A DNA stretch of 64,000 bases from assembly GCA_000499405.2 (NCBI GenBank), contig HG738137.1, positions 9,535,459 through 9,599,458 of the forward strand, written 5' to 3'. Below the pieces are notes generated by a model. That model saw nothing but the letters and a program-made list of their open reading frames with translations. It ran no database searches and was not told the DNA's origin. The translations under genes and the position numbers were made by a program. How positions within the stretch are numbered: position 1 is the first letter of the stretch; every line of letters starts with the position of its first letter. Origin of the DNA: Onchocerca volvulus. Taxonomy: Eukaryota; Nematoda; Chromadorea; Rhabditida; Onchocercidae. Positions 1-12,078 of this stretch are shown here, piece by piece.

Positions 1-681
1 AATTCTATTACAGTAGGAGTTACAGAATCTTAATTACCTTTTGCTAGCCTCCTTGTTTCGTCATGACGTACAGTTAAGACTTTGGAACATCACTGAGGAC
101 CAAATATTATTAACAGAGGCTAATTTATTCAAAAATGCGAAGTTTCGAACAAATTTTTGGTCGATATTAGTTGACAGTAGACTACTGTAATTACCTATGA
201 TGCTTTTCCTCTAATGTCTCTCTTCCTCTCTATTCCTCTCTCTCTTTTCATAGTTCTCTATTTTTCAGTAAATTTAACTTTTTTCTTCTCCGATTAATGA
301 GTTCAGGACAATATTTTAAGTGAAATTAATTGTAGCAAAAATAACATGGTATTGTTTGTCATTACCGTAATTATCAAAAATATAGTTGGATAAAGTGATA
401 GTAAGGAAAAATAACATTAAGGCATCTTTGTAAGAATAAAGCACCAGGGATTCAGAAGGATTTGAAAAATGGTGTTGTGATAAAAGGACAAATAATTTAT
501 TACTAGATACTGTAATACAGTAGCGGATCCGAAGAAGAAAAAAAGTATGACGTTTTTCGCATAAGTAAAAAACATTTTCCAAATATTGAGAGCAAGTTAA
601 TTAAAGCGAAAACTAATAATATAAGGGAATCTAAACGAAATATAAGTTAAGCAAAGAAATAGATAAGCCAGTAAAGTCGCT

Positions 682-761
682 GGATGAATAGGTGAATGAG
701 AGGGATACTGTAATTTGCATTATGTAATGTTACAGTATCTCTCTCATTCACTCATTTATCC
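682..761. repeat. Imperfect inverted repeat (hairpin)
   Basis: The arms 682-713 and 730-761 are reverse complements at 28 of 32 positions, separated by a 16-base spacer. The arms contain TACTGTAA and GAATGAGAG. It could be a small foldback element or a transcribed hairpin. No flanking target-site duplication was established. Confidence 0.8.
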
Positions 762-817
762 ATTCAATATTACTAAACTCTTGCATTAAAATAGTATAAA
801 TAACAGAATAATTGTAT

Positions 818-843
818 GTTTCCGATATTAGAATATCGGAAAC
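818..843. repeat. Perfect palindrome, 26 bp
   Basis: The sequence reads GTTTCCGATATT, then a 2-base centre, then AATATCGGAAAC. The arms are 12 bp and perfect. It lies 57 bases after the 682-761 hairpin. The function is unknown. Confidence 0.85.
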
Positions 844-1793
844 AGGAAAAATTACCGAAAAAATAAAAAAAACAAATTATGATGTAAATCGATTTTTTCC
901 TTGCATTCATTTTTTTTTTTTTTTTTAACTGTAACTATTATATAGGTTTGAAATGCTATTTTTAGATGAAATAGATGCTGATATTACTACAAAATGATTC
1001 CGGTTTACTTAAAATTCGTTATTGCTATTTAAACGAACGTGATATTTCCTATAACACATTGCTTAGAGTTTTTTCTGAACTTTTATTTATTCCAATATCT
1101 TCGCTTTTAAGCTTCTTTATTGTGTGTAGCGCTGAAATTAAGTTTAAAATAAGATTTAGTGAGAAATATAAACTTCCAGTTAACCCTAGAAGAGGCAAAC
1201 TTTCATAAAAATGAGTATTTTGCTGAATCATATAAACTAATGAGAAACGGTAGAAAGTTTTTTGAAGAAGAAAAAGTTGAAAGGTGGGTCAAGGTTATAT
1301 CGATTATATCTTTTAGCTCTTTCTTAATACAAGCAGCAAAAAAAAAAGAAGAAAAAAAAGCAAGTTTTACTGTTGAAAAATTAGTTAAATATTTTTTAAA
1401 ATTTACGGCCTAGACTTTATTATGGCCTAGAAGTTAGAGTTTTTGATTCCTACTTAATTCTTTGTCATAGGAATCAGATTTTTTGGACGATTCTTTAGGT
1501 TCTGTAGTCACTTCCAGACTTTCGTTTTGATCAGAATTGAATACTTACAAAATTGAGGAATTGTGATCAGAATTGCAGAAAAGGAAATCAATAATTGGAC
1601 ATTACAGAAACGATTCTCACTCAACGATTTACGGAAGAGAATTTCGAAAAAAAAAGGGAAAAAAATTATGCAAAATAACCTTCCAGACTAATTATAAATC
1701 GTACCTATTAATATATTAATTTAATTAGTCAAATAGAATTGCAAGAAGAGTGTTTTATTTTAAAATTAATTCAAATCGAATTAAGGCATTCTT

Positions 1794-1886
1794 GGTAAAT
1801 TCCATATAAGTGGATTCTGAGCAAATTCCATATGAGTGGGTTTTTTGGTAAATTCCATATGAGTGGATTCTGAGCAAATTCTATGC
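1794..1886. repeat. Short tandem repeat, period about 53 bp
   Basis: Two units start at 1794 and 1847 with GGTAAATTCCATAT. Inside the units the word AAATTCCATATRAGTGG recurs at about 1797, 1824 and 1850, so the larger unit was itself built from a smaller duplication. Confidence 0.8.
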
Positions 1887-2222
1887 ATTTATTTAGACTT
1901 TCTATCACTGCGAAATGACAATGTATTGACCTCAATTAACATTAACATCGTCCAAAGCGAATATGTAACCATAAATTCGCTCTCTCTTAATTGCGTATTA
2001 ATTTATTCTTCATCTTGCATCTAAATTTTATTGTATTGCAAATGATTTTGATTTAAGATTTAAAAATCTTAAGAAGATTCGATATTTTCCTGGCAAACTT
2101 TCATTCTAGGTGTAAGGTAAATATTGCAAAAAAAGAAAAAAAAACAGTTAAAATAGACTAAATTTAAAAACAAAAGAAACTGATGACACCTAAAACGTAA
2201 CAGCAAAAAAAAAATCATGCTA

Positions 2223-2301
2223 AATGAACCAAATATCTGAATCTGCGGTTCCTCTCGTACTGAGCAAGATTACTATCGCAACAACATATCACAGTAGAGT
2301 G

Positions 2302-2342
<41 letters not shown>

Positions 2343-2382
2343 TCCTATTGGTGGGTGAACAATCCAACGCTTTGCGAAACTT
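2223..2382 (-). pseudogene. Degraded 28S rRNA fragment (sarcin-ricin loop region)
   Basis: Read on the minus strand, this stretch matches the 3' part of eukaryotic large-subunit rRNA, from the AAGCGTTGGATTGTTCACCC segment through GTGAGCTGGGTTTAGACCG to the sarcin-ricin loop word AGTACGAGAGGAACC, ending near TTTGGTTCAT. Several positions that are nearly universal in animals are changed, with small indels around 2290-2305. Both flanks leave rRNA homology abruptly and become AT-rich, so this is an isolated fragment and not a working rRNA gene. It probably entered by retroposition or repair-mediated insertion. Confidence 0.9.
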
Positions 2383-4182
2383 ATTAGAATGGCTAAATAT
2401 TTATTTATACTAATGGAAGAAGTAATCAAGAAAGAGCTAAAAAATATAATCCATACTAAGTGGTTTTTCACGTATCAATTAAAGCTAAAGTTAAAAATTA
2501 TCTTAAAACCGGATAGTTGTACCATCATTTAAGCGATAAGTATTTACAAAAAAATTAACAAGGATGATAATAAATTCAAATTACTCCAAAATCTTAATGC
2601 TTTCCTTGGTGCGTGATCAGAATTTGCATTAATTCTTTCAAATAATAATTGTCATGAAAAATAAATAAACAAATCAGAGTTGATTTCTCGAAATAAATAA
2701 AATAAAAAAAAAAACGAAGATTAATGAGACTTCTTTTTTCACCACCCCATTCTCAAGTCAAAATTTCTCTGGATTATTGCAAAGATTCGGATTGAAACGA
2801 TTATTGACAGATTCTTTTCACAGAGATTTAACTTCACTACTTAACAAAACTATGCCTGCTTCAATAATTCTTCTAAGATAAAATATTCAAACTTTGGTTT
2901 TCTATTTTTTGTAATAACTTCCATATTAAAAGGTATTTCTTCGAACTTATTTCAAACATTAAGTCAAACTTAAGTTTTTTCTTTTCTCAAGTATCACTGA
3001 TCCAAGCTTTCCTTTAGTAATAGTTTGCAATGTTCTCGCAGCTGGTGCATAATTGAATGACGGAAACATAATGATTATTCCAAGTTTTATTAAGCATTAC
3101 GAGTGTCATTTTGAATTGACGATGAGTGATTTAAAATGTTTTATCATGAAAATGGATTTAATCAAATTGAGAAACCTTGGCGATTATTGTAAATGCAGCA
3201 AGGAGTAATATAAATGTAGTAACATGATAATTCAATCGATCGATGGAATCTTCCTCATATCGTGGTTTCGTCAACGATTCGATCACTATCGATAGTTTAT
3301 CCATATCGATAATGATAAACTTCGCTTCAAAAGCCTTTTTAATTGAAGTTTAAAAATTTCGATTCCTGATCATTGAATTTATTGAGAATTTGCACTCTTT
3401 TCAAATTTCTGCAAACAATCTCTAGTTCGAATTTTAGATTCCGAGCTAGAATGAAAAGAAAAAACTGATATTAATTTGCATATTGAAAAGGGAAATTTTT
3501 GTAGAAAAAATTTAATACGAAATGAATTGAATTAAATTGCTATTAAGCATGTTACTGAAGCAATGAGCGATTTGATAATACTTTCAAACTTAGGAGAGAA
3601 AAACGCAGAAAAATGACGTACGCTTAGGAAACTTGGGAGAAAGCGGTTAAAGAATTTAACAAAGAATGATTTCATCTTTCACTTTTATCATTTCTCCCAC
3701 TGATTTATTCCAATGATTTCAAAAAATTTTTCGTTAGAAAAAGGAATGATTTTAGCTGAGAGCCAATCGACGATCGGCCCTTCAGATGATGCGCCCATAT
3801 TCGTTCCCATATCACTGTTTCATATCAAAAAAGTTATCACAAATGTCGATCAGAACTTTTTTCAGACGGCTACACTCTTAGCTCTATCAACTTAAAAAAT
3901 TTCACTTTAAAATCACGTCATTATTAATCTCCGCAATTTCACTTTAACATCTATCGTCATGATCTCTTGACTAAACAGTGAGAATGTTTTTTAAAAAATT
4001 TTTAAGGAAAAAAAAACATACTGAATGCCGCATTTTTCACATATCTCGAAACAGTTTTACCATATTACCGTCGTTAAAATACTGAAATCGACTTCCGTAA
4101 ACAGTTTACCTGTCATTTGTTTATGTGGAGTTCGAGAAAGTAGAGCAGTAAAATGACCATTCCCCGACTTCCAGTAAAATTG

Positions 4183-4244
4183 TGAAACAGTAAATTATCT
4201 TTCAGCAAAACTATTATGAAACAGTAAATTATCTTTCAGCAAAA
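4183..4244. repeat. Direct repeat, period 34 bp
   Basis: An identical 28-bp block beginning TGAAACAGTAAATTATC occurs at 4183-4210 and again at 4217-4244. This is a recent local duplication with no coding content. Confidence 0.85.
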
Positions 4245-4518
4245 AATATAAAAGCATATGCTCACTGTTACAGAGATAATATTTTGCAGTACCCGAATAT
4301 CTTGGAGTTATTTCACTATTCAGCCAGTCAGGATTCGAACATTTTAAAGGATATGAATTAAAATGAAAAATGCGAAAAATACGTATTACCTCTCTGTTTT
4401 CTCAAATTCTATATAAATAATATTTACATAAACAAACTATTTATGAAAATTGACTTCAGTACTTGTACTTCAGCAAGACAACTCTGAAGTACAACAAACT
4501 GAAGTGATAATAATTTAC

Positions 4519-4574
4519 AAATTATAGAAATTATAAATTATTATAATTATAATAATTTATAATTTCTATAATTT
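4519..4574. repeat. Perfect 56-bp AT palindrome
   Basis: The 56 bases equal their own reverse complement with no spacer. The arms begin AAATTATAGAAATTATAAAT and the composition is nearly pure A+T. Such a sequence can extrude a cruciform and is often unstable in cloning. The function is unknown. Confidence 0.9.
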
Positions 4575-5776
4575 ACTGGTGATTAAAGCAGTGCGATTTT
4601 CAGTTAATAACATTTTTATTAGTTACAATAAAGTATATCATATCAATAAAACCTTCTTTATATGTGCCACTGTACAGCACAGAGCAAAGAACGCATTCAT
4701 TACATAAATGTGATCGTTGGGAAACTGAACTGGCAACAATTTAAAAAAAAAAAAATGAACCATTAAACGCAAACATAAAGGAAATAACCATACTTTTATA
4801 GCAAAATAATCGAACATGCCACATATATTTGGAACTGATAACAACTTATCAAAACGAGAAGCGCAATATTGTTCAGTTATTCAAGAAATGGTTTGAAAAA
4901 AAAGAAAAAAAAAAAATGCTAGCCAGTCGTTTTGCAAAGAATAAGTTCTTAAATTATGCATCAAAAGAAAAACTTGGAAGAACCACACATAAAACAAATA
5001 TACTGATCGTTTTCAAAAATATTTTCACAAATAATACGACATGAAATCGAGCATTTATGACTGCATTTACTTGTTTGAAAGTAAAGGAATATACACTGCA
5101 TCAACAAAGCAGATGCGGACAGATTTTACTAATAGTCTCGAAGGAAAATGTGTCGCTATCAAAATTCTATCGAAAAAGAAGTTAACAAATTACTCAAACT
5201 TTTTAAAATTAGTGAATATTTACTGCTATTAACCACTATGATAAATTAAAATTAAACCCACAAATTTTTTTGGACCAATTTCTTAACATCTAGTCACGTA
5301 TCATTTCAGGTATATGATGTCGATGAATTACTTATCAGTTTCCAAGCTTATTCAAACCATCAATCATATAAACCAGAATTTAAATAGACAGTGAGTAGGA
5401 AGAACACAATCTATTCAAATTCATTCATTGAATTTTGGAAATTAAATTTCGGAAATTTAAAGTTTGCATTCAGTCAATTCCTTAGATTACAACATACTTT
5501 CTCTGGAAACAAAAAACAAACATATACTCTCTACCTTTTCCCTCCAAGAGACAAAATACTAGCTTCAAAAAAGAAAAAAAATTTGCAGCAGTCTTTGGCA
5601 AGTTGAAATGAAAACGGTAAAACGATAAAGAAAAAAGGAACTCTCGAAAAAAAAAAACTAAGAAAAACTTCTGAGATTATAACAAATTATAATCATAACT
5701 AAGAAATAAAGCGAAACAATAGTCAGTCTGTAATAACATAAAGAAAATGTTTCATATGCTCATAACTCTACTCTAT

Positions 5777-8700
5777 TTATTGACCGGAATAGCTGGTGCT
5801 ATTACGATAATTATTACGACGATTGTAATTATTGTGGAAATTACCATAATTACTTCGCTGCTGATTCCCGTAACTGTAACCTAAAAAGAGTGGTTTTAGG
5901 AAAACTTACATTTAGGAAAATCGAATTCCAAGTTAGGAATAAAATTTGACTGAAAATAATTTTTGCAAATTTCACTTTGTAATTTTTTTTTTTTTTTTAA
6001 TTCAAAAAATTAGTTTCTTTCATTACGAAAAAAGTTTTCTAACATGCTAAAAAGCGAAAGCATGAGTCTCGGTAAGTCCTAATAGTGGATTATGGAAAAA
6101 ATGAGATGATTCGGATTAATAAATTCTAAGAAAAGATGCTCCAACAAGTTTAAAGCAACCATTTTCCCAGTTTCGAGCTATAGGTCGAATAAATCTAATG
6201 AGAGCATAGTTAAGAGAACTGAAAAATGCAGTTACATACATTAAGTCATCAAAAAAGCACTAACAATCTTATATGTGGCTCGTGAAACTGGGATAATCTG
6301 TTCCGTAAGCGCTAAGGCTTACCAGAATTGTAGCGATAACCACTATTTATGTGCCCACCACGGCCGCCACGTCCACCCAAGAATCCTCGAGGACGGCGAT
6401 ACGCAAGTGAACGCACCGCAGAATGTCCAAATGTCTCTTGATTTGTCTCACGCTCTTTTCTCCAATCCGTGCGTGGTTTTCTACAATGGCACAAAGCTTT
6501 AAGTTATGCATTAGAAAGATCTCCAAACAAATACAGTTTTTTTTTTTTTTAATGAAAAAAAATTGAAAACGGATAATGAGAACTGAAAAATGGATAATGA
6601 AAACTGCCAACATACCCTTCTTGTTTTTCAAGCGCTTCACATGAAATTCGATCGAAAAATGATGAGCTTTTATCGTAGTACCGCTTTTCCTGTTCCTCCT
6701 GGCCATTTTCAGCGATCTCTTCTTCAATAACATCTGAACCAGCATCAGATCCCGTTTGTGACTTCTTATTTCCATCTAAAAAAACAATGAAGGGGTATAG
6801 ATTCTCTCTATGTCTAATGCACAACTATCCAAAACTGTCCATTTAAAAATTATTTGTTAATGAATATTAAATATTTGTGATACAACATAAATAAAAGACC
6901 TTGAGAATGAAAACGGACCATACAAATGAATGAAAGAACGATAAATAGTACAGGCCACTGTTTACTCAGGGTATAAGATACGAAATAATGTAGCCTCGAT
7001 TTGCAATAAAACTAAACGTTTAAACAACGCCAGTACCGAATAACTAACAACTATCCAATCATTCAGTTCAATTTATTAGATGCCTTCCAATGTTACTGCC
7101 CTTATAGTTATGTGATATAATGCAATAGTTTCTAAGCATCGTGATAAATGACATAAAGGATACAGGTAATAAATAAAAAGAAAAAGCTATCTAGAAATCA
7201 TGGTATTCCTCGTCCTCTCTTCAAATAAACCAATTTGATCGTTATCAAAATAATGGTATAACTTATAGAAACTGTATAAACTTGTATTCCATACAAAACT
7301 AACCCTCTAACTTGGTCTTTTTGAGATCAAGATTGATATGATTTAGTGTTTCCTGAAATTGCTCATTGGCCTTCTCAAAATCATAGTCACTTTCAAACTT
7401 TAGCTTCTCTTTCGATTGCGGCTTGCCACTTATCCCACCACGATGACTTCCTCCACCGCGTTGATAATTTACGTTACCTCCACGACCGAAAAAACCTCCG
7501 CGACCTTCACGATAATTATTCTGCTGATTACCTCGTCCATAGCTCCCCTGATGAGTCCCACCAACATTTGGGTAATTTTGTGGCCCTGGAATTCAAATAC
7601 CTCACAGTTTGAAAACAGTTACACAAGATGTTTGAAATAGTATAACACACGCCGTCTATTTCACTAATGATAATATCATCAGTGCTAGCGGAATAAAATA
7701 AAGTAAGTACATCCAAGATATACGACAGAAAGGGTCAAAGCGCAAGTCGTAGCATGCTTTAATCAGCATGAAAAATAAAATGCATCGAAATAGCAGTGAT
7801 GCTGACATGACAGATTCCACAGTAATCTTGCTATCACATTCTAATGCTCCCGAAGAAAAGAGTAAGCAATGAAATATGATTCAGAATCTAATAGAAATAT
7901 AGCAAAATAGTGTCATAATTTTTTCCTACTTAGAAAAACGATTCCTTTGAAATTGGAAAAACTAAATCAAAGGAAAATTTGCACACGATTAATCAAATTA
8001 GACTCAAGCTGTTCTGCGAAATGAAAACAGAAAAAAAGAAAAAGTTAAACAGGAAACACTTCAAATCAGGAAGTATGATCTTCTTCCTCGTACTAACAAA
8101 GCTTTTAAAATGTGTAAACTGACGTCCGGTATTAGGTCCACCTTGATGCTGTATTTGTTGCTGGAAACCACCACGGTTTTTAGTACCTGTTGCCGACTGC
8201 ATTGGATTTGGCAATGAACCTGTACGTTGATTACGCCCTGCACCAGGAGCGCGAGAATGTGCATGATCTTCTCTTGGCGAAATACGATTTGGCGTGCCAG
8301 AACGCGATGCTTCAAATATATTAAATTCAGCTGTTGTGAAAAATAAATATATAAAAGCTTGACAATGATACACCATATTTGACAATTCATTTCTCATCAG
8401 GTTAACTTGTGGCAAAGTTATTTTTCAAATTAAGCCATTTTTCTATACCTCTTGCGATTCATGGAGAAATATCGTCACAATCTTCCTAAAAAAATTGGAA
8501 AGTAAAAATTTAAAATTAATTAAGCTGGTCAAACCGAGAAAAACTCACATCCGGCGCTAATAATGTTGCTACCTATAGGTAAACTTGGAACTGAAGGATG
8601 CATCGGGATGGTACGTCCGGAAGAAATCGATAGGATGGCCGGATCATAAGCCAAACCGCTAGCAAGCTGAGGTACCGGTTTTGGTGTCTCACATACAATC

Positions 8701-9467
8701 AAATCTTTGATATCTGTTGCTTTGAAAATAATATATTCATATATGTCATCACGAGCAGCAACTGGATTTGGTGTTGGTCTGTCTTCTGTCCCGAACGAGC
8801 GCACTGAAATATATTATGATAAAACAGAATAGCAATTTGATATCCAACATTTAAAGTAGCAATTGATGGACAATTTAAGATAAAAATCCCCGATTTCGAC
8901 ATTTTATAGGGCTAAAATTGTGAAAAAGTTCACAATGATTTACGACCGGATATATATTACGAAAGTTTTGAGAATGTCAGTAAAGTCCCTGTTATATTTT
9001 AGATAGAGAACACGAAAAATGAGCCAATACAGCTTAATCAACCAGTAGAGGAGATGATAATTCATATCGCATCGTGATCCACCCGTCTTTTTCAAGAATC
9101 AATGTTCATCACTGTATATATAAATATATATATATCAAGCCTTATTACCCAATCTTAATCTGTTTACCAGCTTAATCTTTTGTACTAGATGCCGACATAA
9201 TAAGTAAAATAATTGCAACAACTATACATGTAAATCGCTAACAACCTTATAGATTGGTATTAATGACATATAAGATCGATAATCGATTTCAGCTCTGGTT
9301 TGGATTACTAACGTTGATTATAAAACAGGAAATTTGGTAAAGTAACCTTTAGCAAGAGCAATAGTTGATTCATTGGTATCAACGGTGTACAATATTCCTT
9401 CGTAGCGTATATCCAATTTAGAAATCAAACTTATTCTGCTGCCAATATAAGGAGTTTGCTGTGCCAT
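5777..9467 (-). CDS. car-1: LSM14/CAR-1/Trailer hitch family RNP protein
   Basis: The product is a cytoplasmic mRNP (P-body and germ granule) scaffold that binds the DDX6 helicase and represses translation. Seven exons on the minus strand are 9467-9347, 8803-8549, 8330-8124, 7585-7304, 6775-6616, 6480-6323 and 5880-5777. They join in frame to 428 residues. The divergent LSm domain is at about 2-85, including [20 protein letters not shown] and [11 protein letters not shown] serine/proline/glutamine linker with RGG runs follows. The FDF motif ([17 protein letters not shown]) is near 256-272, the FFD box ([13 protein letters not shown]) near 320-335, and the TFG box ([10 protein letters not shown]) near 355-365. 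The tail is rich in RGG, Asn and Tyr. All diagnostic parts and their order fit the family. The start ATG opens directly on the LSm domain. The exon 3 donor is GTCAGT, weaker than its neighbours but required by frame. Confidence 0.95.
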
Positions 9468-12078
9468 TATGCTAGTTAAGTAGCCAGAATGAAAAACACA
9501 ATGAATAATCCCTACTTACCCTGAAGATGATAATACACTACTTTACAGTTATAGCAGTAACAATACATCAACGAAAAATAATAATCACCGATATTACGCC
9601 TGACATTTACATATTCCTTACGATGCATCTCTATTTTAAGTATATAAATTACAAATTGCTTTCAGTACCCATTGATGCTATATATCTAAATATCTACTAC
9701 CTACTACTTTGATCATATTAAGCATATAGGAATATATACATGTAAATTAAAGTACAGCATTTTCAGTATCTCTCGAAGAATCCTTCCAATAGAATTTTAC
9801 TGAAAAATCAATTTTACAAGACTCTATCTATTAGCAAATTTTGTTCTCAAAATCAACTGCGAATAAAACTGTCAAACTTTGCAAGCTATAAATAAATACA
9901 TATTACATATGACAAACACGTAAAATCTGAAAAAAAAAGAAGCTATGAGATATAAAAACAACTCATACAATGCAAAGTATTTTGAAGAAAAGTAATAAAA
10001 TAACCTAAAAATACAGCAAATAAAGGATACGGGGAATGATTAATGAATGGTATCGCCATTGACAAAACCATTTATTTGATGTTGTGCTAAAGTAGATCAA
10101 ATGCTGCAATGAAAATGACTGAAGACATAGTACAGACTATATGCTGTCCACGAGAGATAATTTTCATCTAAAGTTGTCAGGTATATAAATAAACTTGCTC
10201 TAGCTAGTTTCCTCTTTTAGATCATCTCTGATCTAAAATCATCCAGATTTACTTTACAGGCTAGTGAAGATGAAGGAAGAGAAAAGTCCGTTTTAATTTC
10301 TTCGCATTTAAAGCATATTTGAAAAGAAAAATCAATGAAAGACATTTCCAATTTCAGTGATAATTCATAAATATGAACAAAGACGAGAAAAGCAATTCGA
10401 CAAAGCTAAAGCATATTCACATAGCCTGAATGATCTCACTATAACAACGTATAGCAGCGTGATCTCATTATGCATTATGCAAGTTATATCAAAGCATCAC
10501 ATTATATCCTTCGCTACCTGCAAGTGCTGATAAATGACAGCATGTAAAGAGAGAAAAGTGCTAGGACAATAAGCATCAACAACAATGCTATTAAACCATT
10601 ATTAGTGGAATAGCCTAGAACAAATTATTAGGCTCAGTAGAGACTTGTGTTGTCACGGTGACAGCAAACAAAAGCTTACCATGTGACCGATAAGAATGAT
10701 CACGTGAATGATAATAAAGTCATTTAATCAATCCATCGATCTCCATGAATCAATCCTTTCTTCATCATATTCATCTCATATGAGACATCCCAATACAGAT
10801 ACATTCATTTACACGTATAAACAACACATCACGCACACGTGTAAACATCCCCACCTGTACATGCATTCACACGTAAATACGTGTAGTCTACGCCCCCACA
10901 CGCAATCACGCAGGCATCCTCACTCCATTTCTTTCCGCGCAGCGCGTTTCCTCAACCTGAAAATTGCAACTTACCAAGACAATGCTAAACTATCGAGACA
11001 GAAAGCGAGTGCTAGAAAAGGAATATGGCAACAGAAGAGAGCGCGTAACGGCGCGACAGTTTTGAAAAGTTAACGGAATAAGCGAGAGCAATACGATAAG
11101 TGACAACTCTCGGAACTTCGTATTTTAGTTGACAGCCTATTAATTATCAGTTAGAATAAGGACAATTTTAAAAGCGTTACGCCCAGAATGAATTCGCTGA
11201 AAATGCTTTCCAACCATGTGATAGTAACCAATTTCTTACTTCACCGATCTTGACAACTATTTCGGGACACGTTCTAGTCGACGTTCGAATCTCATCTTTT
11301 GAATCTCAAATTTCCGAAAATAATTTCAAGATTTCGAAGTTTCTATAAATCAATGACACTATCTTTTCGTTCATCATCATTATCTCGTGCTATAATTTAT
11401 GTTAGACAAAAGCTTTTGTTGCTATTGCTATGACTGATAACTCATCGATAGCATTACTTATCGCTTCGTTAACTTTCATATCGATTGAGAAATCAGTATG
11501 CAAATAGTTAAGCGAGAATTTAGTCGTGAAACTTTTCCAGGTTTTATGAAAGCAAAGTTATGAAACTTTTTTCAAATTCCCTAATTATATTGTTAGTGTA
11601 TATCCTTTACTTTATGGATACAATCAATCGATACTTCAAATAGATTAACATTTTGTTTCTTTATTTTTATAGCAATTTTTTTTTTGCTTCATACAATCTT
11701 CGACAGAAGATCTAAAGTTTCTAGTTAAGGATTTCTGGAAATTTCATTTCCTGCCATCCATTTACATTCCATTTTCATATGTCGAGTTGAAAAATTTTCA
11801 AAGAAATGAATAATTGCTTTTCTTGAAATATAGATTTCCTTCAGTTTATACAGTTTTATTCAAATTTGTTAATCATGAATTCGAAGTTTTGTGAGGTTGG
11901 ATATTTGTTTCTTATATATGGCCGACGTTGGAAAATTATTTTAATACGCCTTTTTATTCATGTAAGCAAGTAAAGCTTAATTCGCATAGTTGATATATTT
12001 GTCTGCTCTAAAGTTCATCAACCTTTGTTATTGCATAACAAAAACATATTAAAATGTTTAGATGACATAATTGTCGTT
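9468..12078. other. Intergenic region between divergent genes
   Basis: This lies between the starts of LSM14 (minus) and SLC35C2 (plus) and should hold both promoters. I see no further gene. A long open frame at 10708-11073 is rich in CA/CAC words and encodes a His/Ser/Thr-rich peptide with no family resemblance, so I do not call it. No TATA or other defined regulatory motif can be assigned with confidence. Confidence 0.55.

Larger units (their letters stand above)
1..5776. other. Gene-poor left flank
   Basis: I recognise no protein-coding gene here. The open frames are short, AT-driven and show no family resemblance or convincing splice sites. The stretch holds a cluster of TACTGTAAT/ATTACAGTA words in the first 740 bases, several inverted and tandem repeats listed separately, and a degraded 28S rRNA fragment. 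It ends just downstream of the LSM14 stop codon on the minus strand, so its last few hundred bases may include that gene's 3' UTR. Confidence 0.6.

Noticed and set aside
6275..6502. Plus-strand open frame across LSM14 exon 6
   Set aside because: It is the complement of a well-supported exon with the TFG box and RGG tail.
10708..11073. Long open frame upstream of SLC35C2
   Set aside because: The peptide is His/Ser/Thr-rich because of CAC/ACA repeats, with no family resemblance, splice support or conserved motif.
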